Shown piece after piece: positions 50,417 through 62,300 of a stretch of 64,000 nt of DNA. The stretch is taken from assembly GCA_947456955.1 (NCBI GenBank), contig CANGTQ010000007.1:60487-124486 (forward strand), given 5' to 3'. Each line of letters opens with the position of its first letter. The stretch's first letter is position 1. The notes under the pieces were generated by a model. That model did no database searches. It was not told where the DNA came from and was given only the letters and a program-made list of their open reading frames with translations. Source of the stretch: Flavobacteriaceae bacterium. Its GTDB lineage: Bacteria > Bacteroidota > Bacteroidia > Flavobacteriales > Flavobacteriaceae. A program made the translations under genes and the position numbers.

Positions 50417-51383
50417 AACCACAATATTGATTACAGGTGGTGCGGGATTTATTGGTACTAATTTGTGTGAATATTTTTTGTCAAAAGGATATTTTGTTGT
50501 TTGCTTTGATAATTTTGCTACTGGTCATAAACATAATATTTCCGAATTTCTTCTGCATGAAAACTTCAAATTAATAGAAGGTGATATTAGAAATTTAGAG
50601 CAATGTGAAAATGCCGTTATCGGTGTTGATTATGTATTGCATCAGGCAGCGTTGGGTTCTGTCCCACGCTCTATAAACGATCCTATTACAAGCAATGAAG
50701 TTAATGTTTCTGGTTTTTTAAATATGCTTGTTGCCTCTAGAGATGCAGGTGTTCAACGATTTATTTATGCAGCAAGTTCTTCCACATATGGGGATTCAGA
50801 AAGTTTGCCAAAAGTAGAAGATAAAATTGGGAAACCACTTTCGCCTTACGCTATTACAAAATATGTAAATGAGTTATACGCTGAAATTTTCAGTAATACG
50901 TATGGTTTTGAAACAATAGGTCTGCGTTATTTTAATGTTTTTGGAAGAAGACAAGATCCAAATGGTGCCTATGCTGCCGTTATTCCAAAGTTTGTGATGC
51001 AATTAATGAAACATGAAAGTCCGGTAATTAATGGAGACGGAAATTTTTCAAGAGATTTTACCTATATAGATAATGTTATTCAAATGAATGAGTTGGCTAT
51101 GTTGACTCAAAATCCGGAAGCAATTAATACGGTTTATAACACCGCTTATGGTGATAGAACAACACTAAAAGATATGGTTTCTTACTTAAAAGAATACTTA
51201 TCCGAATTTGATTCCGCGATTGCTGGTATTGATGTAATACACGGCCCAAATAGAGTAGGGGATATTCCTCATTCTTTGGCTAGCATTGATAAAGCAAAAA
51301 GATTATTAAACTATACTCCCGAATACTCTTTTCAAGACGGTTTAAAAGAAGCTGTGAAATGGTATTGGAATAATTTAAAATAA
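50403..51383 (+). CDS. NAD-dependent epimerase/dehydratase, UDP-hexose(NAc) 4-epimerase-like (WbpP/TviC-like)
   Basis: [75 protein letters not shown]. Confidence 0.92.
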   Translation: MAKTKTTILITGGAGFIGTNLCEYFLSKGYFVVCFDNFATGHKHNISEFLLHENFKLIEGDIRNLEQCENAVIGVDYVLHQAALGSVPRSINDPITSNEVNVSGFLNMLVASRDAGVQRFIYAASSSTYGDSESLPKVEDKIGKPLSPYAITKYVNELYAEIFSNTYGFETIGLRYFNVFGRRQDPNGAYAAVIPKFVMQLMKHESPVINGDGNFSRDFTYIDNVIQMNELAMLTQNPEAINTVYNTAYGDRTTLKDMVSYLKEYLSEFDSAIAGIDVIHGPNRVGDIPHSLASIDKAKRLLNYTPEYSFQDGLKEAVKWYWNNLK

Positions 51384-51385
51384 AA

Positions 51386-52783
51386 ATGAACATGAAAATT
51401 AAAAATATTTGTTGTATTGGTGCGGGATATGTTGGTGGACCAACAATGGCAGTTATTGCACAAAAATGTCCTGATATTAAAGTTACGGTAGTCGATTTAA
51501 ACGAAGCCCGAATAGCGGCTTGGAATGATAAAGATGTTAATAATATTCCAATATATGAACCGGGATTAAATGAAATGGTTGGCAATGTTCGCGGGAAGAA
51601 TTTGTTTTTTTCTACCGAAGTTGACAAAGCCATTGATGAAGCCGATTTGATTTTTATATCAGTAAATACGCCAACCAAAACTTACGGCACCGGAAAAGGA
51701 ATGGCAGCCGATTTAAAGCATATTGAACTTTGTGCTCGACAAATTGCCAAAGTAGCCAAAAACAATAAAATCATAGTTGAGAAATCGACCTTACCTGTTA
51801 GAACAGCCGAAGCTTTAAAGAGTATTTTAGACAATACCGGAAACGGAGTGCAATTTCAAATACTTTCGAATCCGGAGTTCCTAGCTGAAGGAACGGCTGT
51901 TGAGGATTTACTATCTCCAGATCGAGTTTTAATTGGAGGTGAAACAACACCTGAAGGTCAGGAAGCTATAAAATCTTTGGCTGATGTCTATGCCAATTGG
52001 GTTCCAAGAGAACGAATTTTAACTACTAATGTTTGGTCATCGGAATTGTCAAAGCTTGTTGCTAATGCCTTCTTAGCACAGCGCGTTTCTTCTATTAATG
52101 CTATTTCAGAATTATGCGAAAAAACAGAAGCCAATGTAAGTGAAGTGGCTAAAGCTATTGGAATGGACAGCAGAATCGGTCCTAAGTTTTTGAAAGCTTC
52201 CGTTGGATTTGGAGGTTCTTGTTTTCAAAAGGATATTTTGAATTTGGTTTATATTTCAAAAGCTTTCGGATTGCATGAAGTAGCCGATTATTGGGAACAG
52301 GTAATCATTATGAATGACCACCAGAAAAAACGTTTCTCCAAAAATATTGTACAGACACTATATAATACGGTTTCGGGTAAAAAGATAACTTTTTTGGGTT
52401 GGGCTTTTAAAAAAGACACTAACGACACCAGAGAATCAGCCGCCATTTATGTTGCCGATGATTTGATTAATGAACAAGCAAATATTGCTTTGTTTGACCC
52501 AAAAGTTTCCCAAAAACAAGTGCTTTCTGATTTGGATTATCTTGATACTAGAAAAGCTTCAGATAATGAAAAATATATCAAATCGTACGACAATCCCTAT
52601 GATGCTTGTAAAAATGCACATGCCATTGCCATACTAACCGAATGGGATGAGTTTAAAGAGTATGATTGGCAACGAATTTATGACAACATGCTAAAGCCGG
52701 CTTTTGTTTTTGATGGTAGAAACATTTTAGATGGTGAAAAATTGAAATCGATAGGGTTTAATTTTCAGTCGATTGGGAGTTAG
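51386..52783 (+). CDS. ugd: UDP-glucose 6-dehydrogenase
   Basis: [42 protein letters not shown]...[24 protein letters not shown]...[17 protein letters not shown]. Confidence 0.94.
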   Translation: MNMKIKNICCIGAGYVGGPTMAVIAQKCPDIKVTVVDLNEARIAAWNDKDVNNIPIYEPGLNEMVGNVRGKNLFFSTEVDKAIDEADLIFISVNTPTKTYGTGKGMAADLKHIELCARQIAKVAKNNKIIVEKSTLPVRTAEALKSILDNTGNGVQFQILSNPEFLAEGTAVEDLLSPDRVLIGGETTPEGQEAIKSLADVYANWVPRERILTTNVWSSELSKLVANAFLAQRVSSINAISELCEKTEANVSEVAKAIGMDSRIGPKFLKASVGFGGSCFQKDILNLVYISKAFGLHEVADYWEQVIIMNDHQKKRFSKNIVQTLYNTVSGKKITFLGWAFKKDTNDTRESAAIYVADDLINEQANIALFDPKVSQKQVLSDLDYLDTRKASDNEKYIKSYDNPYDACKNAHAIAILTEWDEFKEYDWQRIYDNMLKPAFVFDGRNILDGEKLKSIGFNFQSIGS

Positions 52784-52788
52784 GTGGA

Positions 52789-52865
52789 GGTTATCGGTTG
52801 TCGGTTATCGGTTGTCAGTTATCAGTTATCGGTTTTGGGTTATCGGTTATTAGTTTAAGGTTAGA
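52789..52865 (+). repeat. Heptamer array, left arm (11 in-register units, consensus (G/A)GTTATC)
   Basis: GGTTATC GGTTGTC GGTTATC GGTTGTC AGTTATC AGTTATC GGTTTTG GGTTATC GGTTATT AGTTTAA GGTTAGA, immediately upstream of the four-helix-bundle gene. Confidence 0.92.
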
Positions 52866-52870
52866 AATTT

Positions 52871-53239
52871 ATGAATAGTTATAAAGATTTAGATATTTAT
52901 AAGATTTCTTTGAATTTGTTTTATGAAGTTCATCCAGCAACATTGTTATTGCCAAAGTATGAGCTCTATGAGCTTGGAAGTCAGTTAAGAAGATCATCTG
53001 ATTCTGTAGTTTCAAATATTGTGGAGGGTTATGGCAGAAAAAGATATAAAGCAGAATTTATTAGATTTTTAGTTTTCAGTCATTCTAGTTGCTTGGAAAC
53101 AAAAGCACATTTAGAAAAGATAAATCATTTGTATCAAGGACTAATTCCTGACAATTTAAAATATATTAATGAATACGATACTCTGGGAGCAAAAATTTTT
53201 ACTTTTATAAAATATGTCGAAGATAATTGGAAAACATAA
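52871..53239 (+). CDS. Four-helix-bundle protein (S23 / 23S rRNA intervening-sequence protein family)
   Basis: MNSYKDLDIYKISLNLFYEVHPATLLLPKYELYELGSQLRRSSDSVVSNIVEGYGRKRYKAEFIRFLVFSHSSCLETKAHL; SNIVEGYGR signature of the family. Confidence 0.93.
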   Translation: MNSYKDLDIYKISLNLFYEVHPATLLLPKYELYELGSQLRRSSDSVVSNIVEGYGRKRYKAEFIRFLVFSHSSCLETKAHLEKINHLYQGLIPDNLKYINEYDTLGAKIFTFIKYVEDNWKT

Positions 53240-53249
53240 TTTTCAACAT

Positions 53250-53340
53250 ACAACAGAGAACTGATAACAGAAAACGGAGAACAGAAAACTGAGAACCGAG
53301 AACAGAAAACGGAGAACCCAGAATTGAAAACAAAATAACA
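53250..53340 (-). repeat. Heptamer array, right arm (13 in-register units, inverted relative to left arm)
   Basis: ACAACAG AGAACTG ATAACAG AAAACGG AGAACAG AAAACTG AGAACCG AGAACAG AAAACGG AGAACCC AGAATTG AAAACAA AATAACA, ending exactly at the next gene's ATG. Confidence 0.92.
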
Positions 53341-54618
53341 ATGAGTACTAAAATTGCCGTTATAGGATTAGGATACGTTGGTTTACCACTGGCAAGACTA
53401 TTTGCTACCAAATATCCGGTTGTTGGATTTGACATTAATAACAATAGAATTGAGGAATTGAATTCAGGAGTCGATTCAACTTTAGAGATTGATGCAGATA
53501 CTTTGAACAAGGTGCTTGTTTCTTCATTAGCTGATTCGAATGGTTTACTTTGCAGTAGCACTTTGGATGATATAGCAAGTTGTAATTATTATATAGTTAC
53601 AGTTCCAACTCCAGTTGACAAAAATAACAGACCCGATTTGACTCCGTTATATAAATCGAGTGAAACGGTTGGGAAAGTTTTAAAAAAAGGAGATATCGTA
53701 ATTTATGAATCTACCGTTTATCCAGGAGTAACGGAAGAAGAATGTATTCCTGTTTTGGAAAGAGTAAGCGGCTTGAAATTTAATATTGATTTCTTTGCGG
53801 GTTATTCTCCCGAAAGAATCAATCCGGGAGATAAAGAGCATACGGTGGAGAAAATTTTGAAGGTTACTTCGGGTTCTACTCAGGAAATAGGACAAATAGT
53901 AAACAACCTATATAAATCGGTTATTACTGCCGGAACGCATTTGGCACCATCCATAAAAGTAGCTGAAGCCGCCAAAGTAATTGAGAACTCGCAACGCGAT
54001 ATCAATATTGCTTTTGTAAACGAATTGGCAAAGATTTTTAATTTGTTAGAAATCGATACGCATGCCGTTTTAGAAGCAGCTGGAACCAAGTGGAATTTTT
54101 TGCCTTTCAAACCAGGATTAGTTGGTGGGCACTGCATCGGAGTTGACCCTTATTATTTGGCTCAAAAAGCCCAGGAAAAAGGATACCATCCCGAAATTAT
54201 TTTGGCAGGAAGACGATTGAATGATAGTATGGGAGAATATGTAGCCTCACAAGTAGTGAAGCTGATGATTAAAAAAGGAGTTGCTATCAATGGAGCCAAA
54301 CTATTAATGCTGGGTATAACGTTTAAAGAAAACTGTCCCGATGTTAGAAACACCAAAATTGTAGATGTGGTTCATGCTTTGCAGGATTATGGAATAGAAG
54401 TTACCATTTTTGATCCTTGGGCAAAACCTTCAGAAGTAAAGCATGAATATAAATTAAACACTACCAACGAATTGCCATCAACTACTTTTGACGCTATCGT
54501 TTTAGGGGTTGCGCATAAAGAATTTACGACTATTGATTTGTCTAAATTAAAGAAGGCAAACGGAGTGCTGTTTGATGTTAAAGGTGTGTTGAATGAAAAA
54601 GCGGACGGAAGGTTGTAG
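53341..54618 (+). CDS. UDP-N-acetyl-D-hexosamine dehydrogenase (WbpA/TviB-like nucleotide sugar dehydrogenase)
   Basis: KIAVIGLGYVGLPLARLFATKYPVVGFDIN, TVPTPVDKNNRPDLTPL, GYSPERINPGDKEHTVEKI, KPGLVGGHCIGVDPYYLAQKA. Confidence 0.94.
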   Translation: MSTKIAVIGLGYVGLPLARLFATKYPVVGFDINNNRIEELNSGVDSTLEIDADTLNKVLVSSLADSNGLLCSSTLDDIASCNYYIVTVPTPVDKNNRPDLTPLYKSSETVGKVLKKGDIVIYESTVYPGVTEEECIPVLERVSGLKFNIDFFAGYSPERINPGDKEHTVEKILKVTSGSTQEIGQIVNNLYKSVITAGTHLAPSIKVAEAAKVIENSQRDINIAFVNELAKIFNLLEIDTHAVLEAAGTKWNFLPFKPGLVGGHCIGVDPYYLAQKAQEKGYHPEIILAGRRLNDSMGEYVASQVVKLMIKKGVAINGAKLLMLGITFKENCPDVRNTKIVDVVHALQDYGIEVTIFDPWAKPSEVKHEYKLNTTNELPSTTFDAIVLGVAHKEFTTIDLSKLKKANGVLFDVKGVLNEKADGRL

Positions 54619-54645
54619 TTACGGTTATCCAATTCAGTTACAAAA

Positions 54646-54704
54646 TGTCAGTCTGAGCTTGTCGAAGACCTTTTTAAATGCACTTCGACAAGCTCAGTGT
54701 GACA
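54646..54704. repeat. REP-like inverted repeat (22-nt arms, 20/22 matching, 15-nt loop)
   Basis: TGTCAGTCTGAGCTTGTCGAAG ... CTTCGACAAGCTCAGTGTGACA between the dehydrogenase and rfbB. Confidence 0.9.
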
Positions 54705-54761
54705 AACTATAATTAATTGATTTAAAAATATAATTTTACCCAACAGATTAGATATACACAA

Positions 54762-55808
54762 ATGAAAAAGATTTTAATAACAGGAGGAGCCGGATTTATT
54801 GGTTCTCATGTGGTGAGACGATTTGTAACAAAATACCCAAATTATCAAATTTTTAATTTGGATGCCTTGACCTATGCAGGCAATCTTGAGAATATAGCAG
54901 ACATTGAGCAATTACCTAATTACACTTTTGTAAAAGGCGATATCGTTGATGCTGATTTTATAGATAATCTATTTCAGAAACATCAGTTTGACGGCGTGTT
55001 GCATTTGGCAGCTGAGTCGCATGTAGACCGTTCTATAACCGACCCATTAGCGTTTGTAAAAACCAATGTTATTGGTACAATGAATCTATTAAATGCCGCT
55101 AAAACTATTTGGAAAGACAATTACGACGGCAAACGATTTTATCATATTTCTACCGATGAGGTTTATGGAAGTCTGGGTGCCGAAGGGTTGTTTACCGAAA
55201 CCACTTCTTATGACCCGAATTCACCTTATTCAGCTTCGAAAGCGAGTTCTGACCATTTTGTCAGAGCCTATGGTGAGACTTATGGTTTGCCTTATGTGAT
55301 TACCAATTGTTCTAATAATTATGGACCCAATCATTTTCCTGAAAAACTGGTTCCTTTGTTTATTCATAATATTATTAATAACAAACCACTTCCTGTTTAT
55401 GGTGATGGTAAATATACCCGTGATTGGCTTTATGTTATAGATCATGCTATCGCTATTGATTTGGTTTTTCACGAAGGCAAGAATCATGAAACCTATAATA
55501 TAGGTGGCTTTAACGAATGGCAGAATATTGATTTGGTGAAATTGCTTTGCCAACAAATGGACGTAAAATTGGGTAGGGCAGTAGGCGAATCTGAAAAATT
55601 AATTACTTACGTTAAAGACCGCCCTGGACACGATTTGCGTTACGCGATTGATGCCTCAAAAATAAACAAAGAGTTGGGTTGGAAACCTTCGGTTACTTTT
55701 GAGCAAGGTTTAGAAAAAACAATCGATTGGTATTTGTCCAATGAAGACTGGTTGCAAAATGTTACTTCTGGAGCTTATCAGGAGTATTATAAGAAACAGT
55801 ATTCGTAG
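54762..55808 (+). CDS. rfbB: dTDP-glucose 4,6-dehydratase
   Basis: [90 protein letters not shown]. Confidence 0.97.
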   Translation: MKKILITGGAGFIGSHVVRRFVTKYPNYQIFNLDALTYAGNLENIADIEQLPNYTFVKGDIVDADFIDNLFQKHQFDGVLHLAAESHVDRSITDPLAFVKTNVIGTMNLLNAAKTIWKDNYDGKRFYHISTDEVYGSLGAEGLFTETTSYDPNSPYSASKASSDHFVRAYGETYGLPYVITNCSNNYGPNHFPEKLVPLFIHNIINNKPLPVYGDGKYTRDWLYVIDHAIAIDLVFHEGKNHETYNIGGFNEWQNIDLVKLLCQQMDVKLGRAVGESEKLITYVKDRPGHDLRYAIDASKINKELGWKPSVTFEQGLEKTIDWYLSNEDWLQNVTSGAYQEYYKKQYS

Positions 55809-55840
55809 TTATCCTTGCCACCTTAGGCATGGAAGACAGG

Positions 55841-55860
55841 CCTGCCTGCCGGCAGGCAGG
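55841..55860. repeat. Perfect GC-rich 20-bp palindrome CCTGCCTGCCGGCAGGCAGG
   Basis: Exact self-complementary 20-mer in an otherwise AT-rich intergenic region. Confidence 0.95.
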
Positions 55861-56049
55861 AAGCTAAGTTTTTTTCCCACGGATTGCACTGATTTTTACT
55901 GATTGTCACGTACCCTGTTCTCCCTGCCTGCAGTTGTTTTCGTTTAGGTGTTTATGTGGAAATTGAGAATTATTTTTTAACACATAGAATCATAGAAAAA
56001 AATATATAAAGGCGTTTCACTTTGTTAGTGTAAAAAATAGTAGTTAGGT

Positions 56050-56147
56050 TGTCCTTTCCTTTTCCCTTTTTACTTTTGCCTATTGCCTATTGCCTTTTCT
56101 TTTTCCCTTCTACCATCTATTTTATTCCATCTTCCATCTTCACTCTT
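56050..56147. repeat. Pyrimidine-rich heptamer array (14 in-register units, single orientation)
   Basis: TGTCCTT TCCTTTT CCCTTTT TACTTTT GCCTATT GCCTATT GCCTTTT CTTTTTC CCTTCTA CCATCTA TTTTATT CCATCTT CCATCTT CACTCTT. Confidence 0.8.
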
Positions 56148-56317
56148 TTAATGTAAAAACTGACACTTATTTTAATTTACCCTACAACTATACCGATTAA
56201 ATACATATAAAAGCGATAATATGCTTATTTACTATTAGTTAACAATAAGTTAATATCTTTTTTCAGCGGAAAAGTTTTTTATCTATAATTTTACACCCTA
56301 AATTAATTTTATTCTTT

Positions 56318-59300
56318 ATGAAAAACATTTTACTTTTTAGAAAGTCATCTTCTTTATCGTTATGGAGTTTTGCTTTGTTGTTTTTGCTTATTTCGGGAAA
56401 AGGATATGGACAGTATTCAATTACAGGGACAGGTCCGAGTAATAACTATACTCAGAATTTTGATGCATTTAGGGGAACTTCTTTGACGCTTCCATCTAAT
56501 TGGGCTGTTGCTACTGCTTCATATAATGCTGGCACACCTGTATTAACAGCTGGAGCTGCAACTCCTACTGTTTCTAATGCAAGCGGAAATAATTGTTATG
56601 CTGGTAGGGCAACAAGCACTAGTTCAGATTATTCTATTCTTCAAAAACAAGGAACATCCGGTTCTACTACTTTTACATTCAGTGCTAGTAATGGGACGGG
56701 TAATATTATTTCAGGATTTGTAATTACTTGGAATGTTGAACAATTTTCAGCTGCTGGTAGAGCAACTACTGTTGATTTTAAATACAGAACAAATGGTGGG
56801 ACTTATAGCTCGACTGGGGTTACTGGAACTACTTTATATACATCCACAACTGGTACATCCACAACTTTTTCTATTACACAAACAGGTTATTCAATTAGTG
56901 TGAGTGGATTAAGTTTGGCGCCTAGTGCTACCGCAGATTTCCAATTTTCTATTGCAAATGGATCAGGAAGTGGCAGTAATGCTCATGTTGGGATAGACGA
57001 TTTTACGATTTATGCAAATGCTCCAGTCATAACAGCTCCAACGGCTCCAACAATTGGTACAATTACTCCGAGTAACGGTCAATTGAGTGTAGCTTTTACG
57101 GCTCCATCCTCTAATGGTGGCGCTGCAATTACAGATTACAAATGTTCTATTAATGGAGGGACATATTTTTCTCTTGCAACAACAACAAGTCCTTTTGTTT
57201 TGTCAACTTTAACAAATGGTACTGCTTATAGTATTACAATTAAAGCGGTTAATAGCGCAGGTGATGGTACTGCTTCTAACTCTGTTACTGGTACTCCAAG
57301 AACAGTGCCTTCTGCATCAACAATTACAGGAATAACTCCTGGGAACGGGAATTTATCAGTTGCATTTACTTCAGGTTCTGATGGTGGTGCAGCCGTAACA
57401 AATTATAAATATTCACTAAATGGAGGTTCGTCTTTTACAGCTTTCTCTCCAGCGCAAACGACAAGTCCTGTTTTAATGTCAGGATTAACAAACGGAACTG
57501 CTTATAATGTTCAACTTGTAGCTGTTAATGCTGCAGGTGATGGGGCAGCTTCGAATTCTGAAATAGGAACTCCTTTTACGACACCTTCTGCTGTAACTGG
57601 TTTTACTGTAACTGAAGGAAATTCTCAATTATCATTAGCTTTTACTGCTGGTGCCGATGGTGGTTCTGCTATAACAAATTATGAATATTCATTGAATGGT
57701 GGTTCAACATTTACTTCTGCAGGTGCTACAACTAGTCCTATAGTAGTAACAGGTTTAACAAATGGAATAACCTATTCAGTTCAATTAAGAGCTGTAAACG
57801 CTGCAGGTAATGGAGTAGCTACTACTAGTGTGTCAGCGACTCCAAGAACAATTTCTGACGCTCCGTCTATAACAGGTATCACAGCAGGAAATTCTCAGTT
57901 AATCGTTGCTTTTTTAGCTCCTGCATTTAATGGAGGTGCTGCAATTACAAATTACAAATACTCTTTAAATGGAGGTTCAACTTTTGTATCTGCAGGAACA
58001 ACTTCTAGTCCAATTTTAATTACAGGATTAACTAACGGAACAACTTATGATGTTCAGCTTTTAGTAGTTAATGTTGCCGGAGATGGAACTCCTTCTTCAA
58101 CAGTTCAAGGAACTCCTGAAGCTCCTTCGGCGCCAACAATAACAGCAAGTAAAACTTCTTTAAATGCGCTTTCGACTATTTATGGAACAGCTTCAACTAC
58201 GGAAGAGTTTAATGTTTCTGGTGCAACTTTATTGGGAGATATTACTGTAACAGCGCCAACAGGATTTGAGGTTTCTACTTCAAGTGCTAGTGGTTATGCA
58301 AGTTCTATTACAGTTGGAGGAGCAGGTAGTGTATCAAGTACTCCAATATATGTTCGTTTAACAGCTACAAATGCAGTGGGAACTTATTCAGGTAATATTA
58401 CTTTAAATAGTCCAGGTGCTGTTCAAGTTAGTATTGCAACAGCTAGCAGCTCAGTTGCTCCAAAAGGATTGTCTATTACAGGTCTTACAGGAGTTGATAA
58501 AACGTATGATACTACAACAACTGCTACAGTAACTGGAACTCCATCTTTAGTTGGAGTGGTTGGTTCTGATGATGTTAATTTAAATAGTTCTTCTGTTATT
58601 TATAATTTTTCAAATGCAAATGCAGGTATTGCTAAACCAATTACAGTTTTAGGATATACTTTAAATGGTATTTCGGCTTCAAATTATACGGTAGCACAAC
58701 CAACAGGAATTACTGCTACTATCAACAAAGCAGCTTCTTCTATATCAGTTACAGGTTCATCTTCATTTACTTATAATACAACAGCTCAAGGGCCAACTAA
58801 TTCAAATGTTTTAGGTTCAACAGGTACTGTTACTTATAGTTATAATGGTGTTTCACCAACTGTTTATGGTCCAAGCTCAACAAGACCAACTAATGCAGGA
58901 ACTTATACTGTAACTGCTACTGTAGCTACTGATATTAACTACGAAACAGCTTCTTCAGCTGATTTTAGTTTTATTATTAATAAAGCTGAACAAACAATTA
59001 CATTAGCTTCAACGGATGCGAAAACTACTTCAACAACCACCTATTCTTTAATACAAAATGCAAGTTCAGGATTGCCTGTTTCATATACAAGTTCTAATCC
59101 TGCAGTTGCTACTGTTAGTGGTAATACTGTTACTATAATTGGTGTTGGAACAACAACTATTACAGCAAATCAATCAGGGGATTCAAATTATAATGCAGCT
59201 CTTGAGGCTACTCAAATATTAACAGTAACTCAAGGTATTAGTACTTTACTTGCATGGCAGTTCGGAACTCCTGCATCTTCAGGTTCAGAGAGTACTTATG

Positions 59301-62300
59301 CAGCTACTACTGTTGTTAGTGGTCTTGCTACTTCTAACTTATCAAGAGGACCAGGAGTTGCTTCAACGGCTTTAGGAAGAGCTTATGCAGCTAATGGATG
59401 GTCTTCAGTTACAAACACTAAAGCTAATGCAATTACTACAAATCAATATATTCAGTTTACAGTTGCTCCTGTAACAGGAAAAACTGTGACTTTAACTGCG
59501 CTTGATGCTAGATTAAGACGATCTGGAGCTTCAGCACCAAATGCTTATGTTTGGAGATATAGTACAAATGGTACATCTTTTACTGATATTGGTTCTGATG
59601 TTAGTTTTACAAGTACAGTTGATGGTGTTGATCAAACACAAATTGATTTATCTTCAATAACAGCATTACAAAACGTACCTTTTGGTACTACACTTACATT
59701 CAGAATTTATGCTTGGGGAGGAACATCTACAGGATCAACATTCTCAATTGGAAGATTTGGTGCAAATGTTACTACAAATAGCTTAGCCATTTCAGGTTAT
59801 GTTCAACAACTACCAGCTCCTTCAATTACTAGTGCATTAACTTCTAATGGTACTGTTGGTTCAGTATTTACTTATGCTACTGCAGCTACAAATTTACCTA
59901 CAAGTTATTCAGCTACTGGATTGCCTTCAGGATTGACAATTAATACTACAAGCGGTGCTATTTCTGGAACGCCAACAGCAGCAGGAACTTTTAATGTTTC
60001 TTTAAGTGCTACAAATGGAACAGGAACTGATACTAAAACTCTAGTTATTACTGTTGGTCAAGCAAATCAAGTAATTACATTTAATACATTATCAGGTAAA
60101 ACTTATGGTGATGCATCATTCAGTTTGAATGGTACTTCTACATCTGGTTTAGCTTTAACTTATTCAAGTTCTAATACTGCAGTTGCAACTATCTCTGGAA
60201 ATACTGTAACAATAGTAGGTGCGGGTACAACTTCAATTACAGCTTCTCAATCAGGTGATGCTAATTATTTTGCTGCTTCTGATGTTTCTCAAGATATAGT
60301 AGTTGCTAAAGCAAATCAAACTATAACTTTCAATACGCTTTCTGATAAAAATGATACTGATGGTTCATTTACTTTAGATGCAACAGCTTCTTCAGGATTG
60401 TCTGTTACTTATTCTAGTTCAAATACATCAGTTGTTACTATCTCTGGAACTACAGCTACAATTGTTGCTCCAGGTATAACAACGATAACAGCATCTCAAG
60501 CTGGTAATGATAATTATAATGCGGCTACTTCTGTGGATCAGTCTCAAACAATTATTAATACACAATTAGCTAATCAAACGATTACTTTTGGTCCTTTATC
60601 GCCTGTTACTTATGGTGATGGTACATTTACATTAAACGGAACAGTTGATTCAAGTTTGGCAATTACTTATGTTAGTTCTAATCCTTCTGTTGCTTCTGTT
60701 TCAGGTGATGTTGTAACCATTCTTTCTCCAGGAACAACGACTATTACTGCTTCTCAAGCTGGTGATAGTACACATAACCCAGCTCCAAATGTGTCTCAAT
60801 CATTAGTGGTAAATACTAAAACACTAACAATTTCAAACATTGTTGTTGCTAATAAAGATTATGATGGAACTGCTGTTGCTACAATTACTTCGGCAGATTT
60901 GAATGGAGTAGTAGGAGCAGATGATGTTACTTTAACTAATACTGCTACGTTTGCTTCTGCAAATGCTGGAACAGGTATTGCTGTAACTCCAAATTTTGTA
61001 TTAAATGGTGAAGATGCAAGTCGTTACAATTTAACTCAACCAACTGGTTTATTAGCTAATATAAACATGGCTAATCAAACAATACTTTTTGATTCGTTAT
61101 CTTCAAAAGCTTATGGAGATACAGCATTCAATCTGATTGCTACCGGTGGAGCTTCAGGTCTTCCTGTAACATTTACTAGTTCTGATACTAATATCCTTAC
61201 TATTTCTGGTAATGTTGCAACTATTATCGGAGTTGGTGATGTTACTATTACTGCATCTCAAGCAGGTAATGCAAATTATAATGCAGCGTCTAATGTATCG
61301 CAAACAATTACTATAAATAAAGCAAATCAAACCATTACTTTTAATGCTTTGGTTAATAGAACCACAGCAGATTCTTCTTTTTCTTTAGCAGGTTTTGCTT
61401 CTTCAACTTTACCATTAAGTTATGCTAGTTCAAATGCAGCTGTAGCTACAATTAGTGGTAATGTTGTAACTATAGTAGGTCCTGGATCAACTACTATTAC
61501 TGTTTCACAAGCTGGTAATAATTTATACAATGCTGCAACAGATGTAAATCAGACGCAACTTATATTAACTGCAATTTCTAAATGGACTTTTGAAAATATT
61601 ACAACAACAAACTCTGGAAGGGATGTTATAATAACAGGTTCAGCTTTGGCCGATCAGGGAGTTCAAACAGCTGGAACTCTATTTAGTGCAAATCATGCAA
61701 GTAGTTCTACTTCTTGGACAAATTTGACTGGAAACGGCTCTCTTAAGTCGGTTTCGTCAAATAATTGGGCAGTTGGAGATTATTGGCAATTTAAAGTTAA
61801 TACACTAAATTATAACAATTTAGCTGTTTCTGTAGAGCAAACAGGAAGTGGTACTGGACCTTCAACATTTAAACTTCAATACAGTTTGAATGGCACTTCA
61901 TACACTGATTTGCCAGGAGGAACTTATTCACTTGATACTGGTAGTTGGTCTTCTACACTATACAAATCAGCTGCCGTTAGATCATTTGACTTGAGTTCTT
62001 TGATTTCTCTAAATAATAAATCAGAAGTTTATGTTAGATTAGTTAATGTTAATACAACTTCTAATGGGAGTGGGACTGTTGCAACTGGTGGTACCAGTAG
62101 GATTGATAATTTTGTACTTACAGGTGTAGCTTGTAACGCTACAGCAGGAATTACAAACAATACAGGAGTAACAAAAGTAACTTGTTCTGTGCCTTCAATT
62201 GCTCTAACAGCAACAGGAGGTTCGGGTTATTCTTGGTCTAATGGTTTAACAGTTGTTGGGACTACAGATAGTTTAGATGTCACTTCGGCAGGGACATATA

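Noticed and set aside
52871-53239. Four-helix-bundle protein as Avd of a diversity-generating retroelement
   Set aside because: No reverse transcriptase, template repeat or variable repeat recognised nearby.
52789-53340. CRISPR interpretation of the heptamer arrays
   Set aside because: Units are 7 nt with no spacers; no Cas genes in window.
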